In this document: piece by piece, positions 9,423-20,884 of the stretch
Layout of the letters: every line of letters begins with the position of its first letter
How positions within the stretch are numbered: position 1 is the first letter of the stretch
Assembly: GCF_003399765.1 (NCBI RefSeq)
Contig: NZ_NFZV01000013.1
Span: 1-64,000 of the forward strand
Length of the DNA stretch: 64,000 nt
Origin: Alkalilimnicola ehrlichii
GTDB lineage: Bacteria > Pseudomonadota > Gammaproteobacteria > Nitrococcales > AK92
Reading direction: 5' to 3'
The notes under the pieces: model-generated
The model's database searches: none
Told to the model about the DNA's origin: nothing
What the model saw: the letters and a program-made list of their open reading frames with translations, nothing else
Program-made: the position numbers and the translations under genes

Positions 9423-10022
9423 ATGGCTTTTTCACCGTTAATACAGAATCTGATCGATGCTTTACGGTGCTTGCCCGGCGTTGGGCCAAAATCGGCGCAG
9501 CGGATGGCGTTTCATCTGCTGCAGCGCGATCGTCCGGGGGCGGCTCGTCTCGCCGATGCCTTGGTGAAAGCCGTGGATAACGTGGGCGAGTGTGCGGAGT
9601 GCAGGTTGTTAACCGAGCAGCCGATCTGCGACATTTGTGCCAGCCCGAGACGCGATCGCAGCTTGATGTGCATTGTGGAAAGCCCGGCGGACGTGTTTGC
9701 CCTTGAGCAGGCGACCGATTACAGCGGCGTTTATTTTGTGCTTATGGGGCGCCTTTCTCCGCTTGACGGTATCGGCCCCAAAGAGCTCGGGCTGGAGCGG
9801 CTAGAAGCTCGTTTTGCGGCAGGCGAGGTGAAGGAGATTATTCTCGCGACCAACCCTACCGTGGAAGGGGAGGCGACAGCGCAATACATTGCAGAAATGG
9901 CACATGAGCATAATGTGGTCACGAGCCGGATCGCTCACGGCGTGCCGATAGGCGGCGAGTTGGAGTACGTTGACAGCGGCACCCTGTCGCACGCATTTGC
10001 CGGGCGTCGAGAGTATCGTTAA
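9423..10022 (+). CDS. recR: Recombination mediator protein RecR
   Basis: A 199-residue protein that works with RecF and RecO to load RecA on gapped DNA. Order: helix-hairpin-helix ([18 protein letters not shown]), four-Cys zinc finger ([16 protein letters not shown]), Toprim domain, and a C-terminal Walker-like segment ([18 protein letters not shown]). The start at 9423 ([10 protein letters not shown]) matches the family; an earlier in-frame ATG at 9369 would add 18 unrelated residues. Confidence 0.95.
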   Translation: MAFSPLIQNLIDALRCLPGVGPKSAQRMAFHLLQRDRPGAARLADALVKAVDNVGECAECRLLTEQPICDICASPRRDRSLMCIVESPADVFALEQATDYSGVYFVLMGRLSPLDGIGPKELGLERLEARFAAGEVKEIILATNPTVEGEATAQYIAEMAHEHNVVTSRIAHGVPIGGELEYVDSGTLSHAFAGRREYR

Positions 10023-10088
10023 GAAGGCATAGCTAGACCCGCACTCGGCTCGGCCGGCCCAGCGTTAACAAGAAAGGATGATAGCGCT

Positions 10089-10433
10089 ATGACGGATTGT
10101 TTATTCTGCAAGATAGTGGCCGGCGACATCGAGCCCGACACGGTATTGGAAACCGATAACGTTTTGGCGTTTCGGGACATTAATCCGCAAGCTCCCACCC
10201 ATGTTTTGGTCATCCCCAAGCGGCATATCGAAAGCATCAATGCTCTGACGGCGGAAGACGCCGCGTTGGTGGGCGAGCTGTATTTAGCCGCGCGTGCCGT
10301 TGCGGAGAAAGAAGGTATCGCAGAGAGCGGCTACCGTACGGTAATGAATTGCGGCGAAGGCGCAGGCCAGACTGTCTTTCATATCCATCTGCACGTGCTT
10401 GGCGGTAGGGCTTTAAGTTGGCCGCCAGGTTAG
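10089..10433 (+). CDS. HIT family protein (HinT-like)
   Basis: A 114-residue histidine-triad nucleotide hydrolase or transferase. The signature HIHLHVLGGRALSWPPG is at the C-terminus and CLFCKIVAGDIEPDTVLETD at the N-terminus. HinT proteins hydrolyse purine nucleoside phosphoramidates. Length and start (ATG after AGAAAGGATGATAGCGCT) are normal. Confidence 0.92.
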   Translation: MTDCLFCKIVAGDIEPDTVLETDNVLAFRDINPQAPTHVLVIPKRHIESINALTAEDAALVGELYLAARAVAEKEGIAESGYRTVMNCGEGAGQTVFHIHLHVLGGRALSWPPG

Positions 10434-10470
10434 GTTGTCTCGCGGCCGACGCTCCCTAACGAGCGGCCGT

Positions 10471-11367
10471 TCAGTAAGCTTTTTCTTCAGCCGCTATGAT
10501 AGTGCGAAAGCTCTCAAGCCTTTCGTGATTAATGGCACCTGCTTGTGCGGCAGCCGCAATTGCGCATCCAGGCTCATTGATATGTCGGCAATTGTTGAAT
10601 TTGCACTGGCCGTGAAAGGCGCGAAACTCGATGAAGCCGTGTTCGATTTGCTCTGGATTGAGGTGGCCTAGGCGCAATGTACGAATCCCCGGCGAGTCAA
10701 TCAAATGGCCACCGTCAGGCAGGTGGTACAAGGTGGTTTCGGTTGTCGTGTGGCGGCCTTGTCCGCTGGCGTGGGAAAGGGCGCCTACACGTACCTGCTG
10801 ATCCGGTAATAGCGTGTTGACCAGCGACGACTTGCCGACTCCCGATTGCCCCACGAGCACGCTAGTAGCGTCGCGCAAGCCCTCCCGTAAAGGGTTTATG
10901 CTGGCCTCGCTAGTGGTGCTACCGAAGTCGACGGGATAGCCGAGTTCACGGTAGCTCGCTAACGAGTCTTCTAAATCTCTACGGGCCTCGACGCTAAGCA
11001 GGTCTATCTTGTTGACCCACAAGGCTGCCTTGATTTCCAGGCTTTCCGCCAATACCAGATAGCGATCGATCAGTTCGCGGGTGAACTCCGGTTCGACAGC
11101 GACCACGATGACCATGAGGTCGACATTAGCGGCTAGCGGGCGAAGTTTGGCCCGATAGTCGGGGCGGGCAACGACGTTTTGGCGCGGTTCGATACGCTCG
11201 ATCACGCCGTCGGACTCGCTGCTGGCTCTCCACGCGACGTAATCGCCGCAAACCGGTCGGCCTACGCGGCGGCGAAGTTTGCAGCGCTGCAAGAGGCCGT
11301 CGGCGGTTTCGACAATCGCTTCCTGGCCATAACTGATGACGACTCGTCCCGGTTGGGTATCTTTCAT
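10471..11367 (-). CDS. rsgA: Ribosome small subunit-dependent GTPase A
   Basis: A 298-residue circularly permuted GTPase of late 30S assembly. Order: N-terminal OB fold, G4 motif NKID, then G1 GQSGVGKSS and G3 DSPG, then the C-terminal zinc site CKFNNCRHINEPGC. The start at 11367 (MKDTQPGRVV) follows family alignments; an ATG 33 bases upstream is in frame. It is divergent from orn, the usual gammaproteobacterial arrangement. Confidence 0.95.
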   Translation of the reverse strand: MKDTQPGRVVISYGQEAIVETADGLLQRCKLRRRVGRPVCGDYVAWRASSESDGVIERIEPRQNVVARPDYRAKLRPLAANVDLMVIVVAVEPEFTRELIDRYLVLAESLEIKAALWVNKIDLLSVEARRDLEDSLASYRELGYPVDFGSTTSEASINPLREGLRDATSVLVGQSGVGKSSLVNTLLPDQQVRVGALSHASGQGRHTTTETTLYHLPDGGHLIDSPGIRTLRLGHLNPEQIEHGFIEFRAFHGQCKFNNCRHINEPGCAIAAAAQAGAINHERLESFRTIIAAEEKAY

Positions 11368-11533
11368 GGGCTCGCGTTCGGTGACTATCGTTGGCCGCAT
11401 CGGCGGCGGTCGGCAGGCAGGATAGCCTTTGTTAGAATCCCCGACAACATTAGGCTGTGTTGTCTTTCCGGTTGCGGCCTTGGCTTAAGTCGCAACCGAA
11501 AGGTTAATTTAGTACGAGGAAAAAGGCGAACCA

Positions 11534-12106
11534 ATGGGCCCATCGGCAGATAACCTTATATGGATAGATTTAGAAATGACCGGTCTCGATACCGATAACG
11601 ATCGCATTATCGAGATCGCGACAATTGTCACCGATTCGAATTTGGAGATTCTTGCGGAAGGTCCGGTGCTGGCTATCTATCAGCCGGAAGAGGTCCTAGC
11701 TGGCATGGACGAATGGAACACGAACCAACATGGGAAATCCGGGCTGACGCAACGCGTTCGGGAGAGCGAGATTAGCGAAGCCGAGGCAGAGGCTCAGACG
11801 CTGGCATTTCTCAGGCAGTATGTGCCTGCCAAGGCCTCTCCGATGTGCGGCAACAGTATCTGCCAAGATCGCCGTTTCTTACACCGCTGCATGCCTGAGT
11901 TGGAGCGTTATTTCCATTACCGCCACCTGGACGTTAGCACGATCAAAGAGTTGGCAAAACGCTGGGCGCCGGATGTGATGAAGGGGTTCAACAAAAAAGG
12001 GGCTCATTTAGCCTTGGATGACATCAAAGAGTCGATCGAAGAGCTGCGCCATTACCGCGAGCACTTCTTGAAGCTACCTGCTAGCACGTCTTCAAGCTTA
12101 GGTTAG
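11534..12106 (+). CDS. orn: Oligoribonuclease
   Basis: A 190-residue DEDD-type 3'-5' exoribonuclease that degrades short oligoribonucleotides, including pGpG from c-di-GMP turnover. The ExoI motif [10 protein letters not shown] and the later [15 protein letters not shown] and [17 protein letters not shown] motifs contain the metal-binding acidic residues and the catalytic His. Length is normal. Confidence 0.96.
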   Translation: MGPSADNLIWIDLEMTGLDTDNDRIIEIATIVTDSNLEILAEGPVLAIYQPEEVLAGMDEWNTNQHGKSGLTQRVRESEISEAEAEAQTLAFLRQYVPAKASPMCGNSICQDRRFLHRCMPELERYFHYRHLDVSTIKELAKRWAPDVMKGFNKKGAHLALDDIKESIEELRHYREHFLKLPASTSSSLG

Positions 12107-12246
12107 CTCCTTTGAGAGCGCGCGGCTTGCTCGCCCTTTGGCAAGAAGCCGCTTGGTAGTCGCTCTCCGAGCGGGTTGGCGAGAGGTCCAGGGCATTGGT
12201 CCCCTGGCCGCTCGTCGATCCGCTGGCAACGTAAGTCTTTGCGGCC

Positions 12247-13068
12247 TTATACCTCTACCGGGGTGTTCGGATCATTTCCCCACTCCGACCATGATCCCGC
12301 GTAGCCACGTACTCGCTCAAAACCTAAATGTTTCAGCAGCACGTACGTGTGGGCTGAACGGTGATGCGTTTGGCAATGGACGACGATCTCTTTCTCAGGC
12401 GTGATGCCGCGTACTTTCAGCATCTCTCTGAGCTCCGGATCGGGTTTAAAACGTAGGTGGCGGCCCTGGTCCATGGTTTGAACCCATTCCAAATTAACAG
12501 CGCCGGGAATATGGCCCACACGTGCTGCGCGCTTATCTTCGCCTGCGAACTCAGCCGGGGAGCGGGCGTCGAGAATTTTTACGTGTGGGTCGTTTAGGTG
12601 CGTTAATACATAGCTTTTATCGGCTAGCACCTCGGGTTTTTCTATGCGCGCGCGGTAGTCGGTGGTGTAGGGCTCAATAATTCCGGCCTCCGCGTGATGG
12701 CCGTCGTTGACCCAGGCATGCAGGCCGCCGTTAAGTAACGAGATACGCTCATGCCCCAGCGCATCTAATGTCCATAGGAGTCGGCTGGCACGGCCGTTGC
12801 CTTCCTGGTCATAAGCAACCACATGCAATTCGGGCTTAAGGCCGATTTCGGAGAAAACGCGGCTTAGCTGAGCCTCGTCGGGCAAGAGACCCATCGCAGG
12901 CGGTTCTGCATGTACGATGCGGGAATACGGAAGGTTAACCGCGCCGGGGACATGGCGGTCCGCGTAAGCATTGGGGTCGCTAAGGTCGACGATCAATAAC
13001 TGCTCGTTGAGCAGGTGCCTATGTAGTTGATCGGGTTCGATAACCAGTGGTAGTTCCGGGGTGGTCAT
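12247..13068 (-). CDS. rhdA: Thiosulfate/3-mercaptopyruvate sulfurtransferase (RhdA-type rhodanese)
   Basis: A 273-residue tandem-domain rhodanese with an inactive N-terminal domain and a catalytic C-terminal one. The active-site loop reads CQTHHRS, the motif known from Azotobacter RhdA, not the CGSGV loop of SseA-type mercaptopyruvate enzymes. Thiosulfate or another persulfide donor is therefore the likelier substrate. The start at 13068 follows AGGAGG; an upstream in-frame ATG at 13089 is less likely. Confidence 0.88.
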   Translation of the reverse strand: MTTPELPLVIEPDQLHRHLLNEQLLIVDLSDPNAYADRHVPGAVNLPYSRIVHAEPPAMGLLPDEAQLSRVFSEIGLKPELHVVAYDQEGNGRASRLLWTLDALGHERISLLNGGLHAWVNDGHHAEAGIIEPYTTDYRARIEKPEVLADKSYVLTHLNDPHVKILDARSPAEFAGEDKRAARVGHIPGAVNLEWVQTMDQGRHLRFKPDPELREMLKVRGITPEKEIVVHCQTHHRSAHTYVLLKHLGFERVRGYAGSWSEWGNDPNTPVEV

Positions 13069-13200
13069 AAGCGGTAACCTCCTGAGCAAAGAGGGTAACA
13101 GTAAGGTCTGCGCAAGCCCGTGAATGTAACGGCGGGCAGAGCCATATTCTCTTGTCTTTATCCTGCGTCGTCGGCTCGTTCAGGGCAAGGACCAAAAGTA

Positions 13201-13225
13201 AGAAGGCGCCTCAAGGGCGCCTTCT
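13201..13225 (-). terminator. Candidate terminator of ppsA
   Basis: Perfect 10-bp stem (13201-13210 with 13216-13225) with a 5-nt loop, 18 bases beyond the ppsA stop. On the minus strand it is followed by TTACTTTT. Confidence 0.65.
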
Positions 13226-13243
13226 GTAGTCGGTTGCTATGTT

Positions 13244-15622
<2,379 letters not shown>

Positions 15623-15898
15623 TGTCGTCTCTCCCCATGGCTTGCGCGAGAGCTGTATGTCTTCCAAGACACGTCCGACAGACGTAGAAACTTTTGCGCG
15701 GCAAAGGTTACCGTGCTGAACCCGTATGGGCCAGACCCTAAATGTACTATTTCGGTAAATTCGGTACCGACGGTGCCTGTTAATGGCCTTCTCATTCCGC
15801 TAGCATGACGTGGCGCCACCGCGGAAGGCGGGCGTATTCTATCAGCTGTAGCGAGTGGAGTGCTTGTTTTTTGTACAAGCGAGCCGCCAATCATACCG

Positions 15899-16720
15899 AT
15901 GACTAAAAAACGTACCGTATTTTTCATCTCCGATCGTACCGGCATTACGGCCGAAACGCTCGGTCATAGCCTGCTCACGCAGTTCGACGTGGAGCTAGAC
16001 TTGGTGACGTTGCCTTTTATCGATAACGCCGAGCGGGCTCATGCCGCTATTGCGCAAATCGAACAGGCGAATGTCGTCAGTGGCGAACGTTCGCTGATCT
16101 TCAGCACGGTGATCGATTCGGAAGTACGATCTATTCTACGTACCGCCGATGCCGTGCTGTTCGATTTCTTCGAAACGTTCATCGCCCCGCTCGAACGAGA
16201 ACTTGAGCTAAGCTCCACTCATACCGTGGGTCGTTCCCATGGTGTGGTGGATAATAGCATGTATGACATCCGTATTGATGCAATGAACTATGCGCTGAAT
16301 CACGATGACGGCGTAACCACGCATCACTATACCCAAGCGGATGTCATTTTGGTCGGCGTCTCTCGTAGCGGAAAGACTCCGGCCTGTATATATCTTGCCT
16401 TGCAGTACGGTATCTATGCCGCAAATTATCCCCTGACCGAGGAGGATCTGGACGAGGGTCGCTTCCCCGAGGCTCTGAGCCAATACCGGGATAAGCTATA
16501 TGGCCTTAGCATTCGCCCCGATCGGCTGGAACAAATTCGTGGTCAACGGCGTCCTAACAGTCGCTATGCCTCGCCTCGGCAATGTCAGTACGAGGTGGCG
16601 CGCGCGGAAGCATTATTCCGCAAGCAACGGATTCCGTATATCAACACCACGACCATGTCGATCGAGGAGATCGCGACCACCATCCTCCACGAGCGGAAAT
16701 TGAAGCGGCGACTTTATTAG
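15899..16720 (+). CDS. ppsR: PEP synthase regulatory kinase/phosphorylase
   Basis: A 273-residue DUF299 protein that inactivates PpsA by ADP-dependent phosphorylation and reactivates it by phosphate-dependent removal. Visible are FFISDRTGITAETLGHSLL at the N-terminus and the P-loop GVSRSGKTPACIYLA in the middle. It starts at 15899 (MTKKRTVFF), after a region shared with the divergent ppsA start. The pairing with ppsA supports the assignment. Confidence 0.95.
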   Translation: MTKKRTVFFISDRTGITAETLGHSLLTQFDVELDLVTLPFIDNAERAHAAIAQIEQANVVSGERSLIFSTVIDSEVRSILRTADAVLFDFFETFIAPLERELELSSTHTVGRSHGVVDNSMYDIRIDAMNYALNHDDGVTTHHYTQADVILVGVSRSGKTPACIYLALQYGIYAANYPLTEEDLDEGRFPEALSQYRDKLYGLSIRPDRLEQIRGQRRPNSRYASPRQCQYEVARAEALFRKQRIPYINTTTMSIEEIATTILHERKLKRRLY

Positions 16721-16800
16721 ACTTCGTACGCGTTTTCCAGTGGGCGGCTGTGGCAGTCTTGCTACTGTCGATGCAAAGGGCGCGTGGTAAGATTCGAATT

Positions 16801-17268
16801 ATGATATTGAGTTGCGACCACATAACGAGTTTGGCACCAGCACGCAGCTTCGCGAGCTTGATGGAGTTGTACGAGAACAACTACATCTACATGCGACGGC
16901 TAGTGCCCGACGTTGTCGCCGTCGGCGACGAGCAGGTATCGCGGGGCGAAGTCGACCTCTATCTGCGGATAGAGGAGTTAAGTCCGTATACCAGTACGGT
17001 CGCGCTGACGCATTATTTCGATGACAACAGCGGCCGCCGCGCGCATCCGGATCTTTTGGTGCGGATTTATCACGATGCGCAGTTAGCCGAGGTTTTGCCG
17101 GACTCGGCACTGCATTCGTTTCGTTGGACAGGCAAGGGAGCGCCGCCCGACCGTCGCAGCCTTGCCTGGCGTTGGGAAGTCAATCGTTTTCTCAACCGCT
17201 GGTTGCGCTATTGCTTAGGGGAAGGGCACCGTTTTCCGGAGCCGGGAGAGAACGATCTGGCCGTCTAG
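16801..17268 (+). CDS. DUF1249 family protein (YqiB-like)
   Basis: A 155-residue protein of the uncharacterised DUF1249/YqiB family. It shows SFASLMELYENNYIYMRRLVP, the conserved RIYHDAQLAEV segment and WRWEVNRFLNRWLRYCLGEGH near the end. The start at 16801 matches the family. Function is unknown. Confidence 0.88.
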   Translation: MILSCDHITSLAPARSFASLMELYENNYIYMRRLVPDVVAVGDEQVSRGEVDLYLRIEELSPYTSTVALTHYFDDNSGRRAHPDLLVRIYHDAQLAEVLPDSALHSFRWTGKGAPPDRRSLAWRWEVNRFLNRWLRYCLGEGHRFPEPGENDLAV

Positions 17269-17371
17269 GTTGCCCCCCGCACTGGCGGGCGAGGGCTCAT
17301 CGAGCCGCAGCAATTGCGGCGTGAGAATAAACGAGCTAAAACGGTAATAACCGATCTCGCCAGCTTCTTCC

Positions 17372-17400
17372 TTGACCGATGTCAGTTCCGCTTGTATATC
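17372..17400 (+). promoter_or_regulatory. Promoter of iscR
   Basis: TTGACC (17372-17377), a 17-base spacer and TATATC (17395-17400): a good sigma-70 promoter 42 bases before the iscR start codon. Confidence 0.75.
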
Positions 17401-17429
17401 TATTTCCTACTTGTACGGTAGGGAAATAG
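17400..17429 (+). promoter_or_regulatory. Candidate IscR autoregulatory operator
   Basis: Inverted repeat CTATTTCCTAC (17400-17410) and GTAGGGAAATAG (17418-17429), one extra base in the right arm, immediately after the -10 box. Its place over the start of transcription suggests a repressor site. IscR is the obvious candidate, but the sequence is not a clear match to the E. coli type 1 site. Confidence 0.5.
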
Positions 17430-17441
17430 GTTCGGCGTCTC

Positions 17442-17915
17442 ATGAAACTCTCGACGAAAGGCCGTTATGCGGTCACTGCAATGATGGATCTTGCGTTGCA
17501 CGAGCAGGACGGGCCGGTTACGTTGGCGGATATATCGCGTTGCCAACGGATTTCGCTTTCCTACCTTGAACAACTGTTTGCTCGTCTGCGGAAGAATAAA
17601 TTAGTGAAAGGCGTGCGTGGTCCAGGCGGCGGCTATCGACTAGCAAAACCGGCGGGAGAGATCACCATTGCCGATGTCATCGTGGCGGTGGATGAGAATG
17701 TCGATGCAACCCGTTGCGGCGGGCAACGCAACTGTCAGAGCGGTGAGCCATGCCTCACGCACGATCTTTGGACCGACCTTAGCCAGCAAATCTACAGCTT
17801 CCTCGACGGTATTACCTTAGCGCAACTTGCCGAGCGTCCGTCTGTGCAGGAAATCGCCCGCAAACACGACATTCGCGGCGAGCGGGCGAGCGCCCGAGAT
17901 AATTCTGTCGCTTAA
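17442..17915 (+). CDS. iscR: Fe-S cluster-sensing regulator IscR (Rrf2 family)
   Basis: A 157-residue Rrf2 regulator beginning [19 protein letters not shown]. The helix-turn-helix lies in residues 25-55 and the [2Fe-2S] ligands are present as [14 protein letters not shown] (Cys-x5-Cys-x5-Cys, as Cys92/98/104 in E. coli). The C-terminus carries extra charged residues. Unlike the usual iscRSUA operon, the next gene is an opposite-strand phosphodiesterase, so this iscR stands apart from the assembly genes it would control. Confidence 0.93.
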   Translation: MKLSTKGRYAVTAMMDLALHEQDGPVTLADISRCQRISLSYLEQLFARLRKNKLVKGVRGPGGGYRLAKPAGEITIADVIVAVDENVDATRCGGQRNCQSGEPCLTHDLWTDLSQQIYSFLDGITLAQLAERPSVQEIARKHDIRGERASARDNSVA

Positions 17916-17961
17916 TGCCGCATACCGATCGCGCGATCGCCTACGGTGCGGGAAGCGGTCT

Positions 17962-18696
17962 TCATTGGAGTTGCTCCACTAGCAGGCGCGCTTCTTTAGT
18001 TTCGATATAGTTAACGCCGCGCGCGACAAGATCTTTCGCCGTGGCGATATCGTTGACTTCGTAAACAGCCCATTGCCAGGAGCCAGCCCACAGCGCGGAC
18101 GGTGTCGGCGGCAGCAGCACTTCGTCGCAGAATAGGTAGTCTGGTTCTAGCGTGTGGGCGCGTTCCGCCTCCGCTGTACTCCACTCCGATAATACCCAGC
18201 CGACAGGGCCGCGTCGCAGCGACCTAGCTTCCTGAATGACCGCAGGGTCCATGCTGATAATAACCGCCCGCTCCCCGAGCGGTTCGCATGCACGGGCAAC
18301 ATCTTGTACCGCCGCCGGTATACGATGAGTAGGTAGGCTATCGCGCTTGATTTCAACGAAAACCGTCAGCTCGCCGGTGTTTTTCAAAAGCTCTATAGCG
18401 TCGACTAAGCGCGGGATACGAATGTCGCGGTGCCGCGTGCCGAACCGTTCCGGGTCGCAGGCGCTTAATTGCGCCAGTCGAGCATAGTCGAATTCGGCGA
18501 TGGCGCCTCGTTCTCCGGTAAGGCGCCAGAGGTCGGCATCGTGAAAGACAACCGGAATGTGATCACGGCTAAACTGAACGTCGAACTCGACGGCGGCCAC
18601 ACCGACGTCGACGGCCGCTTGTAGCGCCGGCAGCGTATTCTCCGGGTAATCGGCCGTGTAACCACGGTGGGCAATAATAAGCGGCTTTTTGCTCAT
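17962..18696 (-). CDS. ugpQ: Glycerophosphodiester phosphodiesterase
   Basis: A 244-residue GDPD protein without a signal peptide, so cytosolic like UgpQ. It hydrolyses glycerophosphodiesters to glycerol 3-phosphate and an alcohol. Active-site motifs are AHRGYTADYPENTLPAL (His, Arg, Glu), VEFDVQFSRDHIPVVFHD (metal Asp and catalytic His) and VEIKRD. No transporter gene accompanies it. Confidence 0.93.
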   Translation of the reverse strand: MSKKPLIIAHRGYTADYPENTLPALQAAVDVGVAAVEFDVQFSRDHIPVVFHDADLWRLTGERGAIAEFDYARLAQLSACDPERFGTRHRDIRIPRLVDAIELLKNTGELTVFVEIKRDSLPTHRIPAAVQDVARACEPLGERAVIISMDPAVIQEARSLRRGPVGWVLSEWSTAEAERAHTLEPDYLFCDEVLLPPTPSALWAGSWQWAVYEVNDIATAKDLVARGVNYIETKEARLLVEQLQ

Positions 18697-18789
18697 AGAA
18701 GACCTCGTCCCGTTGCCCGACTGGCAGGTAACGGGGAAACGGCAACAATAAAGATGCGCTGATTTAGGCCCCGGATATTGCTGTGGCTT

Positions 18790-18822
18790 GCACGGTGCGT
18801 TCTAGCCACGAACGCGCCGTGC
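18790..18822 (-). terminator. Candidate terminator after the tgpA operon
   Basis: A 13-bp stem with one G-T position (18790-18802 with 18810-18822) and a 7-nt loop, 100 bases beyond the tgpA stop on the minus strand. There is no long T run, so it may be a processing or weak termination signal. Confidence 0.45.
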
Positions 18823-18922
18823 GGCAGAGGCCGTAGAGGATAAATCAGCGTCTCCTTAGCAATAGAGCCTTACGGTATTTCTTGCAAGCAGTTTTTGTTT
18901 GCGGGCGGCCTGCCAACTCGCC

Positions 18923-20884
18923 TTAACGTGGCGGAACGGTGGCAACGGCTTCTCGGAGCCTTTGCAGCCATTGCTCGCGGGGTGTCGGTTCGTAGCGTAG
19001 GCGAGTGTAGAGTGTGGCGATGAGCTCGGCTTTAGCGGCAAGCTCGGGGCATTCGTCGGCAACTCGTCGGGCGAAGCCGGTGGCCGTCTCGTGCGGTTGG
19101 CGGACGATGCCTTGGCGAGCGAGTTTGCGACAGAAGCGCTGAAATAAGGCACTTGCTTCGTCCGGAGGTGCCCGTCTGGTTTCCCAGAGCAAGAACAAGC
19201 TTAGCAGGCAAAGTAGGGTGGCGACGGCGACGATTAGGGCGGTTGCCATCCGTTTGCTATCGACCAAGCCTAAACGTGCAAGCACTTGTTGCTGTAGTTC
19301 TGGGCCGTAGCCGAGGACCCAATAATCCCAGCGTTGGTTTACGGCATCCCAATATAAGCGGAGCTGACGCCCCCAGCTGTTGTCGCCGCGTGCCATGCGG
19401 GGGACGGGCTCAGTGTCGGCGACGGCGCCGCCAAGACCGAGCTCAATCCGTTGCGGAGCGACAAGACCCGTTGGGTCGGCGCGTAGCCAACCCCGCTCGG
19501 GGAGCCAGACCTCGGCCCAAGCATGAGCATCCGATTGGCGAACGATCATATAGTCGCCCACGTTGTTGAATTCGCCGCCCATGTAGCCGGTAACGACGCG
19601 AGCAGGTACGCCGGCAGCGCGAAGCAGCACCACAAAAGCGCTGGCATAGTGCTCGCAGAAGCCTCTTTGGGTCTCGAACAGGAACTCGTCGACAGCATCG
19701 CGTTGCATACGCGGTGGATTCATGGTGTAGGTGAAGGGGCGAGTAGAGAAAAAGCGTACCGCCGCTTCCAGAATCTCTTCCTCGGACTTATCCGCTGCAA
19801 CCCATTCCTGTGCCTGCGCTTGGGCTTTAGGGTGACGATCTGGCGGTAGTTGCAAATAGCGTTGGCGCTGGTCGGGAGGCAGAGCCGCCGGGAGCGTATT
19901 GGAGGCGCGCGAGCTAAGGCTGTAACGGCGGCTATCGTATACGGGGCTGGCGGTAACCAGCTCCAACTCCCGATTCAGTCGGCTTCGGCTTGGCGCCGTG
20001 ATCGGCCGATCTAAGCTGATAAGCCAGTTATGCGTATGTGGTTGCAATACGATTGTGTAGTCGATCGCGGTGTCGGTGCCGATGTCGTAGATCGGCAGCG
20101 GTGTCTCGGCCGCCGAGTCCCGGCGCCAGGTGTAGCCATCGTAGGCAGTCAGCACCGGCCCGCGCCAATAAAGTTGGTCGCGACGAGGTAGCGCACCGTC
20201 GAACTCGACTCGGAAAGCAACCGCGTCCGACCGGGTCAACTCGCTGATAGCGCCGGGCGTCATCGTTTCGCTCAAACCGGTAATGCCGCTATGAGCATCG
20301 TCGGGAAGCGCCCATAGCGGCCCGGGTAATCGCGGAAACAAAATAAAGAGTACCACCATAATGGGAAGCGCCTGCGCTAATAAACCGGCTGCCAGACGAA
20401 ATTGCGGTTGCGCCGTCGCGGTCGCCGGGGCTTGTTGAACGGCTATCAAAATGGCCGTCATCGCCCAAACGGCGGCTAGCAAGTACAGTGCGCTGGGAAT
20501 CGACTGAGAGTGGAAGAACTGCGTCAGGATTAGGAAGTAACCGAGGTAGAGAACGACCAGCAAGTCGCGCCGGCGGCGCAGCTCCAGCAGCTTTAGCGCA
20601 GTCATGACCACCAACAGCGCGGTGCCGGCTTGAAGCCCGATAAAGGTGCCGTGGTGGATAACGATGCCGGTGCCGATGCCGACGGTGAGCGCCCCGCGAA
20701 GCCATCCAGCCGGTAAGCGGCGCCCGGATCGATTAAGGTAGTAGCCCCAGAGGCCCAGACCTAGCGCAGCTGCGGTAATCCAAGCGGGAAGGCGCAGCGC
20801 ATGGGGGAGCAGGATAGCCGCTAAGGTTAGCAAAAGAGCTAGCAGCAACGGTTGCGGTAGCGCCATTGCCTGATTGCGAGTCAT
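18923..20884 (-). CDS. tgpA: TgpA-type membrane-anchored transglutaminase-like protein
   Basis: A 653-residue inner-membrane protein. The N-terminal third has several membrane segments (DUF3488), followed by a periplasmic transglutaminase-like domain with the Cys-His-Asp triad (GFCEHYASAFVVLLRAAGVP; SDAHAWAEVWLPERGWLRADPT), then a further membrane helix and a DUF4129-like C-terminal tail. The start at 20884 overlaps the stop of the DUF58 gene as ATGA, showing translational coupling. In Pseudomonas aeruginosa the homologue is reported essential. The substrate is not established. Confidence 0.9.
   Translation of the reverse strand: MTRNQAMALPQPLLLALLLTLAAILLPHALRLPAWITAAALGLGLWGYYLNRSGRRLPAGWLRGALTVGIGTGIVIHHGTFIGLQAGTALLVVMTALKLLELRRRRDLLVVLYLGYFLILTQFFHSQSIPSALYLLAAVWAMTAILIAVQQAPATATAQPQFRLAAGLLAQALPIMVVLFILFPRLPGPLWALPDDAHSGITGLSETMTPGAISELTRSDAVAFRVEFDGALPRRDQLYWRGPVLTAYDGYTWRRDSAAETPLPIYDIGTDTAIDYTIVLQPHTHNWLISLDRPITAPSRSRLNRELELVTASPVYDSRRYSLSSRASNTLPAALPPDQRQRYLQLPPDRHPKAQAQAQEWVAADKSEEEILEAAVRFFSTRPFTYTMNPPRMQRDAVDEFLFETQRGFCEHYASAFVVLLRAAGVPARVVTGYMGGEFNNVGDYMIVRQSDAHAWAEVWLPERGWLRADPTGLVAPQRIELGLGGAVADTEPVPRMARGDNSWGRQLRLYWDAVNQRWDYWVLGYGPELQQQVLARLGLVDSKRMATALIVAVATLLCLLSLFLLWETRRAPPDEASALFQRFCRKLARQGIVRQPHETATGFARRVADECPELAAKAELIATLYTRLRYEPTPREQWLQRLREAVATVPPR

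Noticed and set aside
8837-9424. Long minus-strand open frame opposite ybaB
   Set aside because: Composition is that of a shadow frame of ybaB, with no family signature.
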